DNA of 64,000 nt from assembly GCF_004357985.1 (NCBI RefSeq), contig NZ_SMTF01000001.1, forward strand, positions 1 through 64,000. Direction: 5' to 3'. The stretch comes from Luteimonas aestuarii. Lineage in GTDB: Bacteria > Pseudomonadota > Gammaproteobacteria > Xanthomonadales > Xanthomonadaceae. Below are positions 55,837 through 64,000 of this stretch, in pieces (within the stretch, counting starts at the first letter, position 1; each line of letters starts with the position of its first letter). The notes below the pieces were generated by a model, which was given only the letters and a program-made list of their open reading frames with translations, was not told the origin of the DNA and ran no database searches. The position numbers and the translations under genes were made by a program.

Positions 55837-56607
55837 TCAGCGGCAGATCCGTGCCGGCCCGCGATCGAAATGGAAGTGGTCCGCGTGGGCCTCGTTGTAC
55901 TCCGGCCCAAGGACCGCATCGAACCATCTGCAGGCGCCATCGCGTACGGCGCGCAGGAACGCGGCTTCTTCGTCTTCTGTAGCGTCTTCCGGACTGGACG
56001 TGGTCTGGCTGTCGACGGCAGCGGCGGATGACCAGTCGGACAGCACGCGGATGCGCCTGCCGTCCTCAAGCACGAAGCCGGCGATGTCCACTGCGTCCGC
56101 CGTCGCATGTTGGCTGCGCCGACGCCCGTCCGCGTTATAGATGTTCCGGCATGCGTACGACCCGAGATGCTCGATTCGTGCCACCGGGCTACCGAGATGC
56201 GCGTCCGCGGCCTGCTGCAACGCGTGGCGCTCCCACATCGCCAGCGACAACGCAGCCCGGCAGCTCAGCGAGAACGGTTCGCCAACGGCGACGCTGGTGC
56301 GGTCAATGCGGTACGCATTGTCGAAACCGCAGCCATCGCCGGTCTCGCGGTCGGGCAGCGCCGTCAACCGCATACCCGCCTGCCCCAATGCTTCACGACA
56401 GGCGACGCGATCCGTCGAGGCGCGCGCCAGCTTGATGCCGGTCAGCAGGTTGGGTGATGCATCGATGCGGAGCGGGGCCCAGGGGTTCCACGCATCGGGC
56501 ACGCGCACCCCGGCCACCTGCCACGCCCAGGTTGCGCATGCCAGCAGCAGCAGGGACAGCAAACCGGCAAGGCTGCGACGTGGGCGTGGCGAAGGTGTGT
56601 GCTGCAT
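55837..56607 (-). CDS. Extensin-like family protein
   Basis: A 256-residue exported protein. A membrane/signal helix lies at about 13-31 (LAGLLSLLLLACATWAW). The extensin-like C-terminal domain has GCGFDNAYRID, SQHATADAVDIAGFVLEDGR and EAHADHFHFDRGP, whose His and Asp residues resemble those of M15-type zinc peptidases. It may cleave or bind cell-wall peptides. The ATG at 56607 begins the signal peptide. It is separated from the divergent glycine-zipper gene by about 245 nt. Confidence 0.88.
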   Translation of the reverse strand: MQHTPSPRPRRSLAGLLSLLLLACATWAWQVAGVRVPDAWNPWAPLRIDASPNLLTGIKLARASTDRVACREALGQAGMRLTALPDRETGDGCGFDNAYRIDRTSVAVGEPFSLSCRAALSLAMWERHALQQAADAHLGSPVARIEHLGSYACRNIYNADGRRRSQHATADAVDIAGFVLEDGRRIRVLSDWSSAAAVDSQTTSSPEDATEDEEAAFLRAVRDGACRWFDAVLGPEYNEAHADHFHFDRGPARICR

Positions 56608-56852
56608 CACGGCATCATCCCCGACCGCGCGTGGACTGGATGCAAATACGAACACCTGCATCGTCGCCGTAGCCGGCGGCCTCGTTCCAGACCCTGATTG
56701 GCGAGACCCTGGTCGGTGCCGACGACTTCACGCAACGCCTGCCTCGCTGAACTGCGGCCGTAATGTGGGCCAACCAGTTCGCAGTTTTTCACCTGCGTTT
56801 TGCACCGGTGACGCGAAGATCCCACCGAAACCTGCAATCACGGAGTCTCGAA

Positions 56853-57227
56853 ATGAAGCCGATCCATGCCACTACCCTGCTCGCCGCCGTCGCGTTGGCT
56901 GCTTCCGGCGTCGTGTCGGCACAATCGACCGTCCTCTACGGACCCGAGGACGAGGGCCGCCGTTTCAGTGACGGGAGTCGCGTGGTCTGCACCGATGTCG
57001 AAGTTCGCCAGGCCGACAGTGATCCGAACCGCATTGGCGGTACTGCCGCGGGTGCCGTGATCGGTGGCCTGGTCGGCAGGCAGGTGGGCGGTGGCAGCGG
57101 CCGCGACATCGCCACCGTCGGCGGCGCAGTCGCCGGCGGCGTCATCGGCCGCAATGTGCAGGGCAACCGCCAGGAAGCGCGTGGCGACCGCGTGGTCGAA
57201 CAGCGCTGTGAGCGAGTCTGGCGTTGA
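56853..57227 (+). CDS. Glycine-zipper outer-membrane-type protein
   Basis: A 124-residue protein with a signal peptide (about 1-24, ending VVSAQ) and a glycine-zipper 2TM domain (GGTAAGAVIGGLVGRQVGGG and GGAVAGGVIGRNVQGN, about 64-105). It resembles SlyB/17-kDa surface antigen proteins, but without a lipobox Cys. The terminal ...VVEQRCERVWR carries a Cys that may pair with VVCTD. Start ATG with a GGAG site. Confidence 0.85.
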   Translation: MKPIHATTLLAAVALAASGVVSAQSTVLYGPEDEGRRFSDGSRVVCTDVEVRQADSDPNRIGGTAAGAVIGGLVGRQVGGGSGRDIATVGGAVAGGVIGRNVQGNRQEARGDRVVEQRCERVWR

Positions 57228-57440
57228 CGAGCTCTAACCTCTAACGACGCCAACGTCTAGCGATCCGGGTGCATGCGCGATCTGGCTGCGTGCAGCGCAC
57301 CGCTGACGCGGTGGCGCAAGCAGATCCGAATTCGCGTCCACGTCAAACCGCATCAAGCCGAAACCAGACGCGGGTCGGCGCAACGTCGGCCTGCGACTTC
57401 CTGCCTGCGCGCTTCCAGCCCTGCCTGCATCCGGGCACGC

Positions 57441-58592
57441 TCAGCCGACCCGGCCATGCGAAGCCCGCCACGCATCCAGCACGGTTTTCTCTTTCTCGCG
57501 GGTGATACCGGCCCGCAGGGTCGCCTGGCGGTCCGCAGGCAATGACCGGAACCACGCCAGCAGGTCTTCCACGGTCGTGGCCAGTGGCCGGAACGTCAGG
57601 CCCGCGGCGATGGCGGCGGCGTTGCTGACCGCACCGTAGCCGCCATAGGTGTCGTGGTCCGAGGGCACCCAGATCGGCAACGAGACCTCCTGCTGTTCCA
57701 GGAACTGCGTTGGCACGTGCGTGAACTCGACCGGGCCGCCGGTGACCGCGTGGCAACCGTGCACCATTGCGTCGGTGCTCAGCCTGTAATCCGGACCACA
57801 CGCGTTGAAGGTCCCGTAGGTGCGGTTTTCGGCAAGGCGGATCACCCACTCGCCCAGGTCGCGGCCATCGATGATCTGCACGGGATCACTGCCGTCGCCA
57901 GGCACCAGGACCTCGCCGCCTTGCGCGATGCGGTGCGGCCAGTAGGTGAAGCGATCGGTTTCATCGCGCGGGCCCACGATGTAGCCCGGCCGGATGATCG
58001 TGGTGCGCTCATCGAACTGCTTCCACGCCTCGGCCTCGCTCAGCGCCTTGAGCGGACCGTACAGGTTGGCCATGTCCGCCATCATGCTATCGCGCGTCTC
58101 GGCCATGGCATCGGCACCGCCATAACGTGCCAACGCCGCGTCTTCGGTGATGCCCGGCTTCGAGCCATCCGCGTAGACCGAGATGGTCGAGATGAAGAGG
58201 TAATGGCCGACCTTGCCCTTAAGCACGTTGCCGGCATCGCGCACCCAGAATGGCAACGTGGTGGGGTTGTCGATGCAGACGTCCCACTCGCGACCTTCCA
58301 GCGCCTTCAGGTCACCGGTGTCGCGATCGCCATGCAGTTGTTCCACCTCCCCAGGCCATTCCGGGGAAGGCCGCCTGCCTCGGTTGAACAGGGTGACCTG
58401 GTGCCCGCGCGCCAGCGCGTACTGCACCTGGAAGGGTCCGGTAAACCCGGTCCCGCCGAGGATGAGGACGCGCAGTGGCCTGGCGGCCTTGTCGATGGGC
58501 GCACCCACCGCGCTCGAGGCAAAGGCAGGCAAGGTGGCGCTGGCGGCGGCAAGCGCACCGAGCTTGAGCAGGTCGCGTCGTGACGTGCGCAT
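57441..58592 (-). CDS. Tat-exported NAD-dependent epimerase/reductase-like protein
   Basis: A 383-residue extended SDR. The N terminus TSRRDLLKLGALAAASATLPAFA is a twin-arginine signal, so a folded, cofactor-loaded enzyme is exported. The Rossmann motif is LILGGTGFTGPFQV. The TISVYADGS and YGPLKALSE (Y...K) segments hold the catalytic Tyr and Lys. The family resembles NAD-dependent epimerases such as isoflavone-reductase-like proteins. The ATG at 58592 has a GGAG site 8 nt away. Substrate unknown; Tat export of an SDR is unusual. Confidence 0.87.
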   Translation of the reverse strand: MRTSRRDLLKLGALAAASATLPAFASSAVGAPIDKAARPLRVLILGGTGFTGPFQVQYALARGHQVTLFNRGRRPSPEWPGEVEQLHGDRDTGDLKALEGREWDVCIDNPTTLPFWVRDAGNVLKGKVGHYLFISTISVYADGSKPGITEDAALARYGGADAMAETRDSMMADMANLYGPLKALSEAEAWKQFDERTTIIRPGYIVGPRDETDRFTYWPHRIAQGGEVLVPGDGSDPVQIIDGRDLGEWVIRLAENRTYGTFNACGPDYRLSTDAMVHGCHAVTGGPVEFTHVPTQFLEQQEVSLPIWVPSDHDTYGGYGAVSNAAAIAAGLTFRPLATTVEDLLAWFRSLPADRQATLRAGITREKEKTVLDAWRASHGRVG

Positions 58593-58811
58593 CGTGGACT
58601 CCGGTCGGATGGATCGCCGCATCTTGCACCTGTCGCGCGTCCGCCGCGCATGACGAAAGTCGGGGTGACCGCTGGCCGCATCGCGTCGCCCTTCGTTTCG
58701 CCGCATCCGGCACATAGTCCGTCGCGACCACGCACGGCACCGACCGGTCGGAGTCGTCGTCCCCACCCCGCGTTACCATGGCCGTCCGTTTGCCACGACT
58801 TAGCACGCGCC

Positions 58812-59495
58812 ATGCCCCAGCCCCACCCTGCGCGCGCCTCCGCACGCCACGCCGTGCTCGAGGACACACGCCCCGCCGTTGCCAGGCGCGATGCCGAGGG
58901 CGCCCGACGCAAGACCCAGGCGCGGCTGGAGATAGAGCTGCAGGCACCGGCGCGCGCATCCACGCATCCGCTGGCCTGCGCCAGGGGCTGCGCGATGTGC
59001 TGCCACCTGCGCGTCGCCGCGATGCCCGTCGAGGTGCTGGGGGTCGTCCAGTACCTGCGCGGAAGATTGTCCCCGGACGAGCTGGCGACACGCGTGGATC
59101 TGGTTCGCGACACTGCGGAACGCGTCTCTGCGCTGCCGCGAGGACAGCTGCTCTCGACCAATATCCCCTGCCCCATGCTCGACGCCGACGGCGCCTGCGG
59201 CATCTACCCGGCCCGCCCGCTCAATTGCCGCGCCTACCACTCGCTTGACATCGAGGCCTGTCGCAACGCGTTCGGGAATCCCGGCAACCTTTCAGCCACC
59301 CATCCCCAAAGCGAATGGATCTCGGCGATCAATAGCGGTGCTCAGGAAGGATTGCGCCAGGGCCTGGCGACGATGGGCAGGGACACCACGCAATACGAGT
59401 TCGTGACTGCGCTGGCGGAAGCCCTCGATGATCCCGTATGCGCGCGACGCCATGACGCCGGCCAGCCCGTGTTCCGCAACGCCGTTCGCCTGTAG
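58812..59495 (+). CDS. YkgJ-family cysteine cluster protein
   Basis: A 227-residue protein of the YkgJ (Zn/Fe-chelating) family. The ligand set is CARGCAMCC, CPMLDADGACGIYPARPLNCRAYHS and a later EACRN, which may bind a metal or Fe-S cluster. No signal peptide; cytosolic. The ATG at 58812 gives a better length than the upstream frame. Function is unknown; related proteins have been linked to flagellin methylation or metal handling in some species. Confidence 0.9.
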   Translation: MPQPHPARASARHAVLEDTRPAVARRDAEGARRKTQARLEIELQAPARASTHPLACARGCAMCCHLRVAAMPVEVLGVVQYLRGRLSPDELATRVDLVRDTAERVSALPRGQLLSTNIPCPMLDADGACGIYPARPLNCRAYHSLDIEACRNAFGNPGNLSATHPQSEWISAINSGAQEGLRQGLATMGRDTTQYEFVTALAEALDDPVCARRHDAGQPVFRNAVRL

Positions 59496-59507
59496 GCCGC
59501 GGCCCTG

Positions 59508-60770
59508 TCAGCGCCCCTCGTCCCGGGCGCGATACAGCATCCTGCCTGCGCGCAACACCTGCCGCACGCGCGCGAACGCAGCCACGTCATCCGCCGGATC
59601 GCCCTCCAGCAGTACCAGGTCCGCCTGCAGCCCTTCCGCGATGCGTCCCTTGCGATCGTCCTGGCCGAAGCGGCGCGCCGGCGTGGTGGTGAGGGTGGCG
59701 AGGATCGCGCGCCAGTCCAGCCCGGAGGCGCGCAGCAGTTCGAACTCGAGTCGTGTGTCGTACTGCTGGATGAAATCGACATCGGTGCCGAACAGGATGT
59801 CGCCACCTGCCGCGTGGTACGCGCGCACCTGCTGCGTGGCGGCCTCGAGGAAACGATCGATGACCTCCTGTGGCGCACCCTCGCGGCGCAACTCGTGGTC
59901 GAACAGCGTCAGCGTCGGCGTCAATGCCATGTTGGCCGCACGCAGGCGCTGCACCATTGCCTCGTCCCATGGCCCGGACACGGGCGTGGTGTGCGCGAGG
60001 ATATCCACGCCAGCGGCCAGCGAAACCTCCAGTCCGGCGACATTGGTCGGATGCGCGAAGGCCGGTTTGCCTGCGCGGTGGGCGGCCTCGACGATCGCGC
60101 GGGCGACATCCACGTCCATCGGCAGTACGTCGAGCGCACCCCCGAGGATGGCACCGGCGAACAGCTTCACGCCGTCCGCGCCAGCGGCCAGTTGCGCGTC
60201 CGCACGCGTGCGCGCCTCGTCGGCCGTGGCCACTTCCGCGCTGGGCGCCTGCATCTCATCGAACAGGTCGCGCACATAGCTGGGCGTTCCGCCCTCCGGG
60301 AAGAACGGCGTATCGACGTACAGGATGTCCGGCCCGCGCACCTCGCCGGCCTCGATCCGCGCCCGCATGGCAGCCGCAGCGCCCCCGATCGAGGAAATGT
60401 CGAACACCGTGGTGAAGCCCCAGCGCGTCAGCATCGATGCGAGCGCGGACTCGAGGGCATCGGCGGGAACGGACGCCGGCGCGCGCGTTTCCGGCGCGAG
60501 GAAGTGCACATGGCTGTTCCAGAACCCCGCCAGTAGCGTGGTGCCGCGGCCGTCGATGGTGGTGATGCCATCCGGCACATCGATGCCATCGCTCGGACCC
60601 ACGGCCACGACGCGGCCATCGCGCACGACGACCGTGCCGGAGGCGATCACTTCGGCCTCCGGCGACGGCACCACGCGCGCACCGACGATGGCGATGTCCT
60701 GCGCATGCGCCACCCCGCCGCCAATGCACAGCAGGCACGCCAGCCACCAACGCCTTGCACTTCGCATCAT
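59508..60770 (-). CDS. Secreted amidohydrolase
   Basis: A 420-residue metal-dependent hydrolase of the amidohydrolase superfamily with a signal peptide (about 1-24, ending GVAHAQ). Metal-site motifs: NSHVHF, GVKLFAG (likely carboxylated Lys), FAHPTN, LAHTTP and FGTDVDF. Similar exported proteins in these bacteria are annotated as imidazolonepropionase- or Xaa-Pro dipeptidase-like. The start MMRSARRWW at 60770 has a GGAG site. It is downstream of the M13 peptidase gene, after a strong terminator. Confidence 0.92.
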   Translation of the reverse strand: MMRSARRWWLACLLCIGGGVAHAQDIAIVGARVVPSPEAEVIASGTVVVRDGRVVAVGPSDGIDVPDGITTIDGRGTTLLAGFWNSHVHFLAPETRAPASVPADALESALASMLTRWGFTTVFDISSIGGAAAAMRARIEAGEVRGPDILYVDTPFFPEGGTPSYVRDLFDEMQAPSAEVATADEARTRADAQLAAGADGVKLFAGAILGGALDVLPMDVDVARAIVEAAHRAGKPAFAHPTNVAGLEVSLAAGVDILAHTTPVSGPWDEAMVQRLRAANMALTPTLTLFDHELRREGAPQEVIDRFLEAATQQVRAYHAAGGDILFGTDVDFIQQYDTRLEFELLRASGLDWRAILATLTTTPARRFGQDDRKGRIAEGLQADLVLLEGDPADDVAAFARVRQVLRAGRMLYRARDEGR

Positions 60771-60816
60771 TCGCTTGCTCCCCCTCGATCGCGTCTCAAG
60801 TGGCAATCAAACAAGG

Positions 60817-60840
60817 CGAAGCCCGCTTGCGCGGGCTTCG
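60817..60840 (-). terminator. Intrinsic terminator after the M13 peptidase gene
   Basis: CGAAGCCCGC-TTGC-GCGGGCTTCG is a perfect 10-bp stem starting 12 nt after the M13 stop. On the minus strand it is followed by CCTTGTTTG. It separates the M13 gene from the next amidohydrolase gene. Confidence 0.82.
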
Positions 60841-60851
60841 TCCAAACCGCG

Positions 60852-62969
60852 TTACCAGATCCGCACCCGGTCTTCCGGCGCGATCCACAGCGCATCGGAC
60901 TCGGTCACGTCGAAGGCCTCGTACCAGGCATCCATGTTGCGCAGCGGCGCGAATGCACGGATATGGCCCGGCGAATGCGTGCCGTTGACGAGCTGCTGGC
61001 GCAGCGCGTCGTCACGCCACAACGTGCGCCACACCTGCGCCCAACCCAGGAACAGGCGCTGCTCGCCGGTGAAGCCGTCGATCACCGGGGCTTCCTCGCC
61101 AGCGAGCGAACGACGGTAGGCCTCCAGCGCGATGGTCAGGCCGCCAAGGTCGCCGATGTTCTCGCCCATGGCGGTGCGGCCGTTGATGTGCATGCCGGGC
61201 AGTTGCGGGAACTCGTATGCCTCGTACTGGGCACCCAGTCGCTCCGCCTGCGCCTCGAACTTCGCGGCATCCTCCGCCGTCCACCAGTCGCGCAGCACGC
61301 CTTCGCCGTCGGACTTGCGGCCCTGGTCGTCGAAGCCGTGGATGATCTCGTGGCCGATCACGCCGCCGATGGCGCCGTAGTTCACCGCCGGATCGGCATC
61401 GGGATCGAAGAACGGCGGCTGCAGGATGCCCGCCGGGAACACGATCTCGTTCTTCACCGAGTTGTAGTAGGCGTTGACCGTCTGCGGGGTCATGCCCCAC
61501 TCGTCCTTGTCGACCGGCTGGCCGAGGCGCGAACGACGGTATTCCCACTCGAAATTGCGCGCACGCATGGCGTTGCCGAACAGGTCGCCCTCTCGGACTT
61601 CGAGCGCGCTGTAGTCGCGCCACTTGTCGGGATGGCCGATCTTCAGGCCAAAACCGGCCAGCTTGGCGTGGGCCTCGGCCTTGGTGGCGTCGCTCATCCA
61701 CTCCAGCGAGTCCAGGCGCGCACCCATCGCCACCTTCACGTTGGCGACCAGCTCGTCCATCTTCGCCTTGGCATCCGGCGGGTAGTACAGCGCCACGTAG
61801 TCGCGGCCGATCGCCTCGCCCATCACGCCTTCGACGAAGGACACGCCGCGCTTCCAGCGCTCGCGCGGCTCGGGCTGGCCGGACAGGAACTTCTCGCGGA
61901 ACTCGTAATGCGCATTGACGAAGGCGCTCGAAAGCAACGGTGCCATGCCGTCGGCGATGTGGAACGCTTCCCATGCCTTCAACGTCGACAGGTCGGTGTC
62001 GCCGAAGATCGCGGCCAGCTTCGGGATGGCGCTGTCCTGGCGCACCACGGCGACCGGCGCGTGGTCCAGCCCGGATGCGGCGAAGTACGCCGCCCACGGG
62101 AAGCCAGGCGCATCGTCGGCGAAATCGGCCAGCGGCTTGGGGTTGTAGGTCTTGTCGCGGTCGCGGCTCTCGGCGCGGGTCCAGTGCGCGTCGGCGATGC
62201 GGGTCTCCAGCGCCATCACCGCCTCGGCGCTGGCGGCCGGGTCTTCCCATCCGGCCAGTTCCAGCATCTGCGCGATGTAGGCGAGGTAACGCTCGCGCTG
62301 CGGCGCGAAGTTGTCGCGCAGGTACATCTCGCGATCGCCCAGGCCCAGGCCCGACTGGCTCAGGTACAGCGTGTACTGGTCGGGGTTGCGCTGGTCGTCG
62401 GACACGAACAGGCTGAACATGCCGCCGCCGAAGCCGCCGCGCGCGGCGATCAGGCTGGCGAATGCGGCCTTGTCGGCAGCGGACTTCAGTTCGGCCAGGT
62501 AAGGCTGCAGCGGCTGCCCGCCCAGCGCCTCGACGGCACCCTCGTCCATGAACCCTTGGTAGAGCGTAGCGATCTTCGCCGCATCGCCCGTGGAAGGGTC
62601 GGCCTTGGGATAGCTTTCCACCAGCGCCCGCACGCGCGCTTCCGACAGGTCGCGCAGCACGCGGAAGTTGCCATAGCTCGACTGGTCGGCGGGGATCTGC
62701 GTGTTCCGCGCCCAGGTGCCGCTGGCGTAGGCGAAGAAGTCCTCACCGGGACGGACGCTCTTGTCCATGCCCGCGGTATCGATGCCCCAGTTGCCGTAGC
62801 GCTGGGCGGCGATGATGCCGTGGCCGCCGCCGGCATCGTCCTGCGCGAACAGCGCCTGCAGGGTGCAGGCGTCGTCGAGGCAGCGGTGGTTGTCGTGCGC
62901 AGAGGCCTGCGCGGTGAAGCCAAGGGCCAGTGCAGTGGCCAGGGACAGGGCGGTCTTGTTCAGCTTCAA
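60852..62969 (-). CDS. Secreted M13-family zinc metallopeptidase
   Basis: A 705-residue neprilysin-type metallopeptidase. Zinc site HEIIHGFDDQG (HExxH) and ENIGDLGG; the substrate-binding NAYYNSVKNEIVFPAGIL is also present. The signal peptide (about 1-23) is KLNKTALSLATALALGFTAQASA. There is no suitable ATG; the start is probably the TTG at 62969, which has GGAG 7 nt upstream and opens directly into this signal. It degrades peptides outside the cell or in the periplasm. Confidence 0.94.
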   Translation of the reverse strand: MKLNKTALSLATALALGFTAQASAHDNHRCLDDACTLQALFAQDDAGGGHGIIAAQRYGNWGIDTAGMDKSVRPGEDFFAYASGTWARNTQIPADQSSYGNFRVLRDLSEARVRALVESYPKADPSTGDAAKIATLYQGFMDEGAVEALGGQPLQPYLAELKSAADKAAFASLIAARGGFGGGMFSLFVSDDQRNPDQYTLYLSQSGLGLGDREMYLRDNFAPQRERYLAYIAQMLELAGWEDPAASAEAVMALETRIADAHWTRAESRDRDKTYNPKPLADFADDAPGFPWAAYFAASGLDHAPVAVVRQDSAIPKLAAIFGDTDLSTLKAWEAFHIADGMAPLLSSAFVNAHYEFREKFLSGQPEPRERWKRGVSFVEGVMGEAIGRDYVALYYPPDAKAKMDELVANVKVAMGARLDSLEWMSDATKAEAHAKLAGFGLKIGHPDKWRDYSALEVREGDLFGNAMRARNFEWEYRRSRLGQPVDKDEWGMTPQTVNAYYNSVKNEIVFPAGILQPPFFDPDADPAVNYGAIGGVIGHEIIHGFDDQGRKSDGEGVLRDWWTAEDAAKFEAQAERLGAQYEAYEFPQLPGMHINGRTAMGENIGDLGGLTIALEAYRRSLAGEEAPVIDGFTGEQRLFLGWAQVWRTLWRDDALRQQLVNGTHSPGHIRAFAPLRNMDAWYEAFDVTESDALWIAPEDRVRIW

Positions 62970-63107
62970 CAGCGTTCTCCGGTTCAAAACGTGGGTGCGT
63001 CGCTGCGAGCGGCGCGCACGGGACTCCTCAGGATACCCACCCCGCCCTCGCCGGACCCGTGCCGGAGGTTGGCCTCGCCACATTGCTGCGGCGCAACACG
63101 CATGCAC

Positions 63108-64000
63108 TCAGCCGTCGGCAGCCGTCTCCGCTCGACGTGCCGCGATGGTCTCGAGCCTCGCGCGGATCCTGTCCGCGGGCCACCAGCGACCCCGCACCAT
63201 CACCCCTGCCTGCGCCTTGAAATGGCCGATGTCCTGGCGCGGATCGGCATCCAGCAGCACAAGGTCGGCGCGTGCCCCCGGCGCAACCACGCCGAACTCG
63301 CCAGGGGTTTGCATGTAGCGCGCCGGCGCCGTGGTGCCGGTCGCGAGCACTTCGTATGGCGTCATCCCGGCGGCGACCATCATCCGCATCTCGTGGTGGA
63401 TCGAGAATCCGGGCACGTTGAAGAACTGCGGCGCGTCCGAACCCAGGGCGATCGGGGCGCCGCGATCATGCAGCGCCTTCAGCAACTGCCTGCGCACCTC
63501 CACCAGCCGTTGCGCCGCGGCAGGCTGGAAGTCTTCGCGCGCACCGAACTCGCCCTTGGCCCGCACCCAGCCGTCGAGTACGGATTGCGGCATGTAGCGC
63601 ATCTCCGGCCACGCGATCATGTCCGCCGCCGTTTCGGGCGATGCGAGATGCTCGACCAGGCTCAGCGTCGGCACGTTCCAGGTGCCGGCATCGATCGTGC
63701 GCTGCACGGCCTCTGGAATGCGTGCGGCATCCACCGCGTCCACCCAGCCGCTGCCGAAGAACCCCGCGCTGCGACTGCGCGCCGCGGCATCTCCAGGGAC
63801 CAGGAACTCGACGTAGCGATCGAAGTGGTCGATCGACGCCTGCCGCGCGTCGAGTGCGGTTTCCAGGGCCACGCCCTCGGGGATGTGCCCGGCAAAGGGA
63901 ATCCCCAGCGCATGTGCCGTGCGCGCCATCCCGGGATACAGGTCCGCCGGCACGCTGCCCAGCTTGGCCAGGTCGTAGCCGGCGGCATGGTGCGCCTGCA
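63108..64000 (-). CDS. Amidohydrolase family protein, 5' end outside the window
   Basis: The C-terminal portion (about 297 residues) of an amidohydrolase-superfamily metalloenzyme; the start lies beyond 64000. The visible motifs FAGHIPEG and SIDHFDRY supply His ligands and IALGSDAPQFF the catalytic Asp, and VVAPGARADLVLLDADPRQDI is the typical C-terminal strand. It is related to, but distinct from, the amidohydrolase at 59.5-60.8 kb. It is upstream of the M13 peptidase gene on the same strand. Confidence 0.9.
   Translation of the reverse strand, partial: QAHHAAGYDLAKLGSVPADLYPGMARTAHALGIPFAGHIPEGVALETALDARQASIDHFDRYVEFLVPGDAAARSRSAGFFGSGWVDAVDAARIPEAVQRTIDAGTWNVPTLSLVEHLASPETAADMIAWPEMRYMPQSVLDGWVRAKGEFGAREDFQPAAAQRLVEVRRQLLKALHDRGAPIALGSDAPQFFNVPGFSIHHEMRMMVAAGMTPYEVLATGTTAPARYMQTPGEFGVVAPGARADLVLLDADPRQDIGHFKAQAGVMVRGRWWPADRIRARLETIAARRAETAADG

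Overview
The window is GC-rich, densely packed chromosomal DNA. Gene content points to Xanthomonadaceae/Lysobacteraceae (Luteimonas, Lysobacter or Pseudoxanthomonas type). The basis is a serC-pheA-hisC-aroA operon, the kdsB-LMW phosphatase-NHL-uvrC-pgsA-tRNA block, tandem TonB genes, large TonB-dependent receptors, MsrPQ, many secreted peptidases and amidohydrolases, and short intergenic hairpins. No prophage, insertion sequence, integrase or CRISPR array is visible. The genus is inferred from gene content only.

Layout. 0.3-2.0 kb: a LysR regulator divergent from an FMN azoreductase. 2-4.9 kb: serS and two tandem tonB-like genes. 4.9-9.6 kb: minus-strand operon serC-pheA-hisC-aroA with overlapping genes. 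9.8-12.2 kb: msrPQ (periplasmic methionine sulfoxide repair) and a tail-anchored two-FHA protein. 12.3-15.4 kb: polyhydroxyalkanoate-granule genes (granule-system protein, patatin, PhaF-like phasin). 15.6-20.5 kb: a membrane-anchored Mrr-like protein, then a fused two-domain acyl-CoA reductase/SDR beside acyl-CoA-binding protein, TetR and TPR genes. 20.8 kb: tRNA-Val(CAC).

21.2-33.9 kb is the most striking region. A beta-lactamase-fold serine hydrolase and two TonB-dependent receptors on the minus strand face an NlpC/P60 peptidase, an L-Ala-D/L-Glu-type dipeptide epimerase, a MurR/RpiR regulator and a dicarboxylate/amino acid:cation symporter on the plus strand. The two arms diverge from predicted promoters whose -35 elements overlap. 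I read this as a locus for taking up and degrading murein peptides: import across the outer membrane, gamma-D-Glu cleavage, epimerisation of L-Ala-D-Glu, and amino acid uptake.

34-47 kb: FMN-dependent glutamate-synthase-like protein, a small lipoprotein, tRNA-Leu/Cys/Gly, pgsA (its stop codon lies inside tRNA-Gly), uvrC, an NHL/thioredoxin-fold protein, LMW phosphatase, kdsB, TrhO, secreted PepA, an APC permease and a DUF6164 protein. Several genes here have a -10 box 6 nt before the ATG, suggesting leaderless mRNAs. 47-64 kb: HD hydrolase/YdcZ/MFS operon, secreted S9 peptidase, spermidine-synthase-like protein, an Arg/Gln-rich secreted protein, a DksA-type zinc finger, transglutaminase-like/TPR, extensin-like and glycine-zipper proteins, a Tat-exported SDR, a YkgJ cysteine-cluster protein, and an M13 peptidase flanked by two secreted amidohydrolases, the last running off the right edge. 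The secreted peptidases together suggest a protein- and peptide-degrading lifestyle.
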